A DNA stretch of 19,023 bases, taken from an uncultured Bacillaceae bacterium. GTDB lineage: Bacteria; Bacillota; Bacilli; Bacillales; Caldibacillaceae. The stretch is from NCBI GenBank assembly GCA_937983015.1, contig CALKAK010000046.1:1-19023 (forward strand). The letters are read 5' to 3'. This document shows positions 13,945 to 19,023 of this stretch, piece by piece; the stretch's first letter is position 1; each line of letters starts with the position of its first letter. The notes under the pieces were generated by a model. That model made no database searches. It worked only from the letters and a program-made list of their open reading frames with translations, and was not told the DNA's origin. The translations under genes were made by a program, and so were the position numbers.

Positions 13945-14793
13945 TTAAACCGTGAGTTCCCTTTTAATATACTCGCAGATCTCACCATTTTCATCCCATT
14001 TTAAAGCCCGATAGATCGCATCATGATAGAAAGTAAGCCAGGCATCGTTTTCTCTTGCATAGGCGAGCCATTTCTGTTTTGCTCTGATGGAATCCATCGG
14101 GTAGTCATCATAAGCCATCACCCATAATACGTTTTGGTGCGCATGGGTCGGTAATAAATCGGCTAAATGGATCGCCATCTCCCCTTCCGACTCCATTACA
14201 ACGATCGCATGTCCATCACTGTGACCGCCCGTATGGATCATCCGTATCCCCGGTGCGACTTGTAGTTCCTGTTCGAAGGTTGTAACCTGCTGCTCGATTC
14301 CCCGCCAATTACTCTCCCAGTAAGTATTTCGGGAACGGATATTCGGATTTCTCATCTCATCCCATTCTTTTTGCGAACAGTAAATCATCGCATTTGGAAA
14401 TACAGGTTCAAAACGATCCCCCGCCGGTTTGGTCAAACCACAAGCATGGTCGAAATGGAGATGGGTCATTAGAATCCCATCGATATCTTCCGGACCTAGA
14501 CCGAGTTCAGATAAAGAATTTTCAAGCGCCGATTCCTGGGTGACCCCATAATTTCGCTTTTGCTTCGCCGTCAATTTTCCGTTGCCGATTCCGGACTCGA
14601 TTAAAAAACGTTTCTCCTGAAATTCAATTAAAATCGGATCCGTACGCAGTTCTATTTGGTTACGCTCATTGACAGGATATTTTTTTGACCATAAAGGCTT
14701 TGGAACAACCCCAAACATCGCGCCACCGTCTAAATGAGTGACCCCGCCGTCGAGCCAGGTTAGTTTAATACTACCTATTTGTAACGTTTCCAT
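13945..14793 (-). CDS. ytnP: YtnP, metallo-beta-lactamase-fold hydrolase (probable quorum-quenching lactonase)
   Basis: This 282-aa protein has the zinc motif HLHFDHACG at residues 111-119 (His111, His113, Asp115, His116). The later motif GGHSDGHAIV supplies the next His, and HLADLLPTHAH the bridging Asp. This is the AHL-lactonase-like branch of the fold, and length matches B. subtilis YtnP (about 281 aa), which degrades a Streptomyces signalling lactone and acyl-homoserine lactones. The ATG at 14793 is preceded by AAAAGGGGAT. An extended -10 promoter is visible at 14815-14823. It converges on ytzB across a bidirectional terminator. The family call is certain; lactonase activity is inferred by homology. 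Confidence 0.86.
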   Translation of the reverse strand: METLQIGSIKLTWLDGGVTHLDGGAMFGVVPKPLWSKKYPVNERNQIELRTDPILIEFQEKRFLIESGIGNGKLTAKQKRNYGVTQESALENSLSELGLGPEDIDGILMTHLHFDHACGLTKPAGDRFEPVFPNAMIYCSQKEWDEMRNPNIRSRNTYWESNWRGIEQQVTTFEQELQVAPGIRMIHTGGHSDGHAIVVMESEGEMAIHLADLLPTHAHQNVLWVMAYDDYPMDSIRAKQKWLAYARENDAWLTFYHDAIYRALKWDENGEICEYIKRELTV

Positions 14794-14814
14794 CGTGATC
14801 CCCTTTTTTCTTCC

Positions 14815-14823
14815 ATTGTACCA
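14815..14823 (-). promoter_or_regulatory. Extended -10 promoter of ytnP
   Basis: On the minus strand TGGTACAAT: TGn followed by TACAAT. No good -35 is visible. The start would be about 15 nt before the ytnP ATG, so the leader is short. Confidence 0.4.
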
Positions 14824-14876
14824 TCGTTTTTCCGACTATTAAATAAATTTGAAAAACATGTAAAATAACATCCTTT

Positions 14877-15524
14877 TTATACGTTTTCCGGGAATTGTAC
14901 TTCGCAGCGATAAATGCGTTGACCCTGTGCAGCAAACTTTTCTTCATATTCGGTCATGACATTTCCCTCAAAATCGCTGTTATGAAGATCTAAACTCACC
15001 GCATTTAACTTTAAGCCAAATTGGGAAAAACTCACGAGCGAGTACTCGAAAAACCCTCGATTATCCGTCTTTAAATGAATGTCCCCGCCAGGAATTAAAA
15101 TTTTTTGATATTTTTCCAAAAAGCTTTTATACGTTAACCGTCTTTTCTCGTGCCGGTTTTTCGGCCACGGATCGGAAAAGTTTAAATAGATCCTTGTAAT
15201 TTCTCCTGGAGCGAAAAAATTATCGATTTCTATAGCGTTTTTATTGATTAATTTCACGTTTGGTAAATCCGCTTCGATAATCTTGTCTAGCGCCGATACG
15301 ATGACGCTCGTATACGCCTCGATACCGATAAAGTTAATATCGGGATGAAGCTTTGCCATCTCGGTGATGAATTTTCCTTTTCCGGTTCCGATCTCTAAAT
15401 GAATCGGCCGATCGTTATTAAATAGTTCCCGCCATTTTCCTTTCCAGTTTTCCGGATCTGGGATCACGTATTGTGGATAACTTTCCACCTTCTCTTTCGC
15501 CCAGGGTTTATGTCGTAAACGCAA
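14877..15524 (-). CDS. trmB: TrmB, tRNA (guanine-N7)-methyltransferase
   Basis: This 215-aa enzyme makes m7G46 in the variable loop of tRNA with S-adenosylmethionine. The SAM-binding motif is HLEIGTGKGKF (about residues 42-52), FIGIEAYTSVIVSALDKI follows, and the catalytic/tRNA-binding motif is LNFSDPWPKNRHEKRRL, which identifies TrmB. The conserved N-terminus MRLRHKPWA begins at TTG 15524, with GAGGTGAT 5 nt upstream; B. subtilis uses ATG for the same residue. A likely promoter is at 15573-15602. ytnP follows after about 80 bp without an obvious terminator but with a promoter of its own. The small ytzH gene that I recall next to trmB in B. subtilis is absent. Confidence 0.96.
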   Translation of the reverse strand: MRLRHKPWAKEKVESYPQYVIPDPENWKGKWRELFNNDRPIHLEIGTGKGKFITEMAKLHPDINFIGIEAYTSVIVSALDKIIEADLPNVKLINKNAIEIDNFFAPGEITRIYLNFSDPWPKNRHEKRRLTYKSFLEKYQKILIPGGDIHLKTDNRGFFEYSLVSFSQFGLKLNAVSLDLHNSDFEGNVMTEYEEKFAAQGQRIYRCEVQFPENV

Positions 15525-15572
15525 AATCGATCACCTCGTGTAGTAAATCTTGTTCCGTAATACCAGGTACCT

Positions 15573-15602
15573 ATTATACAGGTTCATATTTTCAAAAGGC
15601 AA
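15573..15602 (-). promoter_or_regulatory. SigA promoter of trmB
   Basis: Minus-strand TTGCCT (15602-15597), 18-bp spacer, perfect TATAAT (15578-15573). Start near 15566, about 40 nt ahead of the TTG start of trmB. Confidence 0.55.
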
Positions 15603-15643
15603 GATAAAGAGAAAGAGTTTGAAAAAGTTCGCCCCGTTAGTGA

Positions 15644-15680
15644 AACAAAAACACCCCCCGTAAGAACACGGGAGATGTTT
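15644..15680 (-). terminator. Terminator of ytmP
   Basis: Minus-strand AACATCTCCCGT and ACGGGGGGTGTT pair around GTTCTT (core CCCGT/ACGGG, two mismatches), followed by a T-rich tract. It starts at the ytmP stop codon itself. Confidence 0.8.
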
Positions 15681-16452
15681 AGAAGAAATTCGCTAAATAA
15701 TCATACCAAAATTCGCTTTCTTTGCGGTCCCCATTTTCATAATAGAGATGAATATAATATAAGGTTTGATATAATGTGTACCAGCGCAAACGGAAATTCA
15801 AGTTTTCATCCGGGACGACCCCGTAATTCCTTAGCCAATCCTCCCACTCGTCTTCAGGAATATACCAATAAAGAAGGGGACCGATATCGATGGCTGGATC
15901 GCCGATCATAGCATTATCCCAATCGATCAAATAAAGATCATTATCTTCCGTTAACAACCAATTGTTATGATTCACATCACCATGGCAAACAGCCAACCGT
16001 TCCGGTTCGACGCGTTCTAAATTTTGTTTTAAATAATGAATCGTTCGTTTGATGAGTGGATTATGTAAAAACCGTTCCGGCAACGTATTTTCCAGATTAC
16101 TCACTAGCACATGCGGCAATGATGGAGTTATACCGATCCGATAAAGCATTCGTAATAAGGCTTTGGAACGATGAATTTTATTTAATAATTTTGCAACCGG
16201 TTCTCTCCTCATATCATGCGGCTCTAATTTCCGCCCATGAATCCATTCTTGTGCGGTGATCGTATCCCCGTTCTCCAGGCGACGTGTCCAGACTAACTTG
16301 GGTACAATTCCTTCAGCGGAGAGCACCGCTAAAAACGGAGAAGAATTACGTTTCAAAAACAATTTTTCCTTCCCATGGCATGCATAGAATGCTTCACCAG
16401 TTACGCCACCTGCCGGCCTGATTTCCCAGCCATCCTCTGAAATAAAATTCAC
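15679..16452 (-). CDS. ytmP: YtmP, aminoglycoside-phosphotransferase/choline-kinase-fold protein
   Basis: About 257-262 aa. The kinase-like catalytic motif CHGDVNHNNWLL holds the catalytic Asp and magnesium-binding Asn of the APH family. LIDWDNAMIGDPAIDIG, the DFG-like metal site, comes about 16 residues later. An N-terminal lobe with a Gly-rich segment (PAGGVTGEAFYA) and a Lys (LFLKRNSSP) precedes these. It most likely phosphorylates a small alcohol or sugar-like substrate, unknown in Bacillus. Start choice: GTG 16452 has AAGGTGA 5 nt upstream, whereas the in-frame GTG 16467 has no ribosome site, so five residues fewer is likely. It ends in its own terminator before trmB. A TATAAT at 16532-16527 could be its -10. 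Confidence 0.85.
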   Translation of the reverse strand: MNFISEDGWEIRPAGGVTGEAFYACHGKEKLFLKRNSSPFLAVLSAEGIVPKLVWTRRLENGDTITAQEWIHGRKLEPHDMRREPVAKLLNKIHRSKALLRMLYRIGITPSLPHVLVSNLENTLPERFLHNPLIKRTIHYLKQNLERVEPERLAVCHGDVNHNNWLLTEDNDLYLIDWDNAMIGDPAIDIGPLLYWYIPEDEWEDWLRNYGVVPDENLNFRLRWYTLYQTLYYIHLYYENGDRKESEFWYDYLANFF

Positions 16453-16467
16453 CGTCTTCACCTTCAC

Positions 16468-16627
16468 CGATTAAATATTTTAAATTCGATAAACGAATAT
16501 GAGTGCTCAACTAACAGTCTACTACTATTATAAATTAGAATAGAAAAAATAAAAACACGACTTTACGATTGTAACGATTTATCGCTATCTTTTCAACCCT
16601 TAACAAGTAAATTCCTTTTGTTCCCAT
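16468..16627 (-). other. ytlR-ytmP intergenic spacer
   Basis: AT-rich, no reading frame. A TATAAT on the minus strand (16532-16527) with a poor -35 may serve ytmP. Short imperfect palindromes around 16562-16590 are too weak to call a terminator. Confidence 0.4.
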
Positions 16628-17590
16628 TCATGAATCGAGCGCATTTTTTGTGTTTACTGCCAGGACGGGAAGTTCATTTGCCCTTGCCTGTAATTCAACA
16701 GAGCCGTTACCAATATATTCACCGTCAGCATGTTGATAAACGGGGCGATCGGGAAGGATTTTAATCGTTTTTCCCCTTAATATGGTAACCCCTTTCAAAC
16801 AAGTGTGTCCACCCCAAAAAACGGTTAGGAATAAAGTTAAAATTTTCAATCGGGAGATACCATGAATGATGATCATATCCAAACAGCCATCTGTCGGCTG
16901 CGCATCGGGTAAAATTTTCATCCCACCGCCGAAAAACGGATGATTGGCGACTGTGACAAGCCAGACGCGGGAAAATGTTTTCTCTTCATCATCAATCATT
17001 ATGTTGACATTAAATGGTTTAAAGTGAAACAATTCCTTGATCAAATAGTATACATACGTTAATTTGCCAAGATGAAAGCGATTAAAAAATCTTTTCGCCC
17101 GTGAAGCATTTACTTTATACACAACCTGGGCATCGAAACCACAGCCTAAATTATTGACAAAAACACCTGTCTTCTTGTTCGATGTAAATTTCCCCAGGTC
17201 AATCCTGCCTAATCCAGGCATTTCTTTAAAAAACGTGAGCAAGTGACGTACGGCTTTTTTCGGAGATCTTGGTAATTTTAAACCACGGGAAAAATCATTT
17301 CCGGACCCTGCCGGAATGCAACCGACAATTCCATTGTTAAAGCGATAACTTCCATTTACAACTTCATGAATCGTCCCATCTCCACCTACAGCGATCAAGT
17401 ATATCATTCGCTTCGTTTCCCGGAGTAGATTCCTGACATAATTCTCCGCATCCCCAGGGCCTTTCGTTATATATGAGTGATAAGGAATCTTTTTTTCTTT
17501 TAAGAATTCTTCCACTTTTGACCAGACATGTAATGAATACCCATTTTTCGCGATCGGATTTATTATAAAATGAAGTTCCATTGTCCTCAC
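16628..17590 (-). CDS. ytlR: YtlR, diacylglycerol-kinase-family lipid kinase
   Basis: This 320-aa protein has the DAGK catalytic domain. It opens with IINPIAKNG, then GGDGTIHEVVNG (about 69-80) forms the nucleotide-binding loop, with CIPAGSGNDFSRGL (91-104) and later VNNLGCGFDAQVV. A C-terminal beta-sandwich contains DAQPTDGCLDMIIIHG and PVYQHADGEYIG. Family members phosphorylate diacylglycerol or related lipids with ATP, at the membrane. The essential Bacillus enzyme is DgkB; YtlR is a paralogue with undefined substrate. The start is GTG 17590 or ATG 17581; both have weak ribosome sites. It follows the ytlQ-like gene after about 39 bp and probably shares its transcript. I saw no clean terminator in the 160 bp before ytmP. 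amyX, which I recall near here in B. subtilis, is absent. Confidence 0.87.
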   Translation of the reverse strand: MRTMELHFIINPIAKNGYSLHVWSKVEEFLKEKKIPYHSYITKGPGDAENYVRNLLRETKRMIYLIAVGGDGTIHEVVNGSYRFNNGIVGCIPAGSGNDFSRGLKLPRSPKKAVRHLLTFFKEMPGLGRIDLGKFTSNKKTGVFVNNLGCGFDAQVVYKVNASRAKRFFNRFHLGKLTYVYYLIKELFHFKPFNVNIMIDDEEKTFSRVWLVTVANHPFFGGGMKILPDAQPTDGCLDMIIIHGISRLKILTLFLTVFWGGHTCLKGVTILRGKTIKILPDRPVYQHADGEYIGNGSVELQARANELPVLAVNTKNALDS

Positions 17591-17629
17591 TCAATTCTCT
17601 TCTTAGATTTGCACGATTCAACAAGCCGA

Positions 17630-18559
17630 TCATCGCTGCCCATTGGTACGTAAAGCGGCCTGTGTTCTGCAAAAGGATAACAGAGCATCCGCAACTTTCA
17701 ATTGATCATGTTTTAAAGGTGAGCGGTAAGAACGCATTTTTTGAAACCATTCCGCAAAATTCCGTTTATCGATAATTTCTAACCCATATGGAGCTGAGGG
17801 ATAATCGATGAATCCATCTTTGGCGATAAGAACTTTCGTGATCGGAAAATCGATCTCATATACACGTAAGATACTTTTCACGATTTTTTCGGTCCGATTT
17901 AAGGTCAGAGTAGGATTAATGATCTTTTTTCTCCTTTGATAAGCCCGGAGTTCCCAAAATCGATCTTCCGAACCGATATACACCGAATCCTCTTCATCTT
18001 CTAAAAAACGAAGACAGAGCACTTCCGCGGGCGTAATCAGGATCGTTTCCGCCTCAACTCTCGCCCTTTTAATTTCCAAAACGGGTTTGTACAAGAATAG
18101 ATATGTGTCGGGAAAACGCTGAGCAAAAAATTTTAGCTGCCACTCTCTTAAAAAAGAAGCATCGATGTACGATTTTTGCTGCAATGTAGAACTCGCCCAA
18201 GAAAGCTGTACTTGAAAAATTTCATCTAAAAAATATGATTTTAACTCGGTGATGGATTCGGGAAGCTCTTCCTTTTCTTGATGAAGATACCGACCAGGAC
18301 TTTCTGGCTCATCGTCTTTATTTTTTCGCCTGATAAGATCTTTCAAACGACGCAACGGTGATTTTCCAGCTTCTTGCTCATATCCAGCGAAAAATTCATC
18401 ATCATTTTCTTGTTGAATTGAAAAAAAATAACCGTTTTCCCAATTATTTTTCAACAACTCCCATCGTTTTCTCTTCAGAGAAATAAAACGAGCAGCATAA
18501 TTGTAAATATTCTGCTCATAACGAGATATATAATCATATATTTTAATAATCTGCCCCAT
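17630..18559 (-). CDS. YtlQ-like protein of unknown function
   Basis: About 309 aa from ATG 18559 (MGQIIKIYDYISRYEQNIYNY); a TTG at 18577 would add six residues, and neither has a strong ribosome site. No signal peptide or membrane helix. A basic/aromatic N-terminal segment is followed by a charged low-complexity patch (about 75-100, RRLKDLIRRKNKDDEPE). The C-terminal two thirds has alternating strands and helices (FLYKPVLEIKRARVEAETILITPAEVLCLRFLEDE, NPTLTLNRTEKIVKSIL, PITKVLIAKDGFIDY). That order is reminiscent of nuclease-related (NERD) domains, but I do not see a full catalytic set. Position between ytlP/thpR and ytlR matches B. subtilis ytlQ, hence the label; homology is not verified. 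Function unknown. Confidence 0.75.
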   Translation of the reverse strand: MGQIIKIYDYISRYEQNIYNYAARFISLKRKRWELLKNNWENGYFFSIQQENDDEFFAGYEQEAGKSPLRRLKDLIRRKNKDDEPESPGRYLHQEKEELPESITELKSYFLDEIFQVQLSWASSTLQQKSYIDASFLREWQLKFFAQRFPDTYLFLYKPVLEIKRARVEAETILITPAEVLCLRFLEDEEDSVYIGSEDRFWELRAYQRRKKIINPTLTLNRTEKIVKSILRVYEIDFPITKVLIAKDGFIDYPSAPYGLEIIDKRNFAEWFQKMRSYRSPLKHDQLKVADALLSFCRTQAALRTNGQR

Positions 18560-18599
18560 AGAAAATCCAACCACCAATCAACTTCTAAACTGATGAATT

Positions 18600-19023
18600 T
18601 TACAGTAAAGAAAATCGTTCAATTCCTTGATATTTAGGTGTAGATGTTAGATTTGATTCGTATAAAACGATTTCCTGAACCTTAAAGGATATGGGGGTTC
18701 CGTCCTTTTGTTCGACAGGGAGCAATAAATGTTCTGAAAACGGATGTTCACCGATCCATTTTCTGGCGAGAGTAATATGCGGGCGGAAGGGACGCTGATT
18801 TAATTGCACCCCGGCTTCAAGACATGCTAGATAAACCTTTTCATGAATATTCGTTAAATCTTCAGATGGGAAAACGTCAGCCCAAAAAACACGGGGAGAA
18901 GTTTTCGCGCCAAAAACCCCTAGCCGTCTGATCGTTAACCGGAAACTCTTCTCCCCGGATAAATGATGTTGTACCCTCCGAACCGATTCACGTAACAAAA
19001 AAGGAGCGACTTTCCCTAGAAAA
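18600..19023 (-). CDS. thpR: YtlP/ThpR, RNA 2',3'-cyclic phosphodiesterase (5' truncated)
   Basis: The frame is open to the right edge, so the N-terminus is outside the window and about 141 residues remain. The segment FRPHITLARK holds the second HxTx motif of the 2H phosphoesterase (LigT) family. LTIRRLGVFGAKTSPRVFWADV and the final IVLYESNLTSTPKYQGIERFSL are typical of ThpR; the Tyr-Glu-Ser near the end is conserved. The first HxTx motif should lie just beyond the edge. The family hydrolyses 2',3'-cyclic phosphate ends of RNA and can join tRNA halves in vitro; its cellular role is unclear. The next gene on the same strand starts about 40 bp later, so ytlP-ytlQ-like-ytlR are likely one operon with a promoter outside the window. 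Confidence 0.88.
   Translation of the reverse strand, partial: FLGKVAPFLLRESVRRVQHHLSGEKSFRLTIRRLGVFGAKTSPRVFWADVFPSEDLTNIHEKVYLACLEAGVQLNQRPFRPHITLARKWIGEHPFSEHLLLPVEQKDGTPISFKVQEIVLYESNLTSTPKYQGIERFSLL

Noticed and set aside
16562..16590. Palindromic stretch as a terminator of ytlR
   Set aside because: The best stem is a short, weak A:T-rich pairing with almost no loop and no T-run directly after it.
1..19023. A new defence, biosynthetic or mobile gene system
   Set aside because: Nearly all genes match known Bacillus housekeeping families in a conserved neighbourhood; no toxin-antitoxin, nuclease-helicase, NRPS/PKS, phage or CRISPR signature was seen.

Overview
The window looks like a chromosomal segment of a Bacillaceae-type Firmicute of low-to-moderate GC. 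Almost every gene is an ordinary Bacillus housekeeping gene, many begin with GTG or TTG behind strong AGGAGG-type ribosome sites, and rho-independent terminators are frequent. The gene content corresponds to the acuC-motSP-ccpA-ytxHG / ytoP-ytpPQR-sftA-murC / ytzB-ytnP-trmB-ytmP-ytlRQP neighbourhood of Bacillus subtilis. I see no phage, plasmid, CRISPR, rRNA or tRNA genes, and no convincing new defence or metabolic system.

Left part (1-4736): the 3' part of acuC (+) faces a minus-strand group: ytxG-ytxH (divisome/stress-associated small membrane proteins), ccpA (carbon catabolite regulator), and motP-motS (sodium-type flagellar stator). A perfect 14-bp bidirectional terminator separates acuC from motS. 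Between ytxH and ccpA lies a 477-bp gene-free stretch where B. subtilis has aroA and ytxJ. It holds a terminator, the likely ccpA promoter and a 26-bp dyad.

Middle part (4737-13858), all plus strand: ytoP (M42 aminopeptidase), a DUF84/YjjX-type NTPase, a small lipoprotein, the ytpP-ytpQ-ytpR operon (thioredoxin-like, DUF1444, tRNA-binding domain), sftA (DNA translocase), murC (peptidoglycan precursor ligase) and ytzB. From memory of the B. subtilis map, the ytoP-to-murC block is inverted here relative to ytxG-ccpA. Two diverged copies of a ~120-bp element with inverted-repeat ends (core GGGGCTGTCCAA) lie directly behind ytoP and sftA. They look like MITEs whose outer hairpin now serves as a terminator. 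This is the most unusual structure in the window.

Right part (13906-19023), all minus strand: ytnP (metallo-beta-lactamase-fold lactonase), trmB (tRNA m7G46 methyltransferase), ytmP (APH-type kinase fold), ytlR (diacylglycerol-kinase-like), a ytlQ-like protein of unknown role and the partial ytlP/thpR (2H phosphoesterase), which runs off the right edge.

Other points of interest are a strong local excess of the palindrome CGATCG between about 4.0 and 9.0 kb, and back-to-back divergent promoters between ytxG and ytoP. All promoter, start-codon and repeat calls were made by eye.
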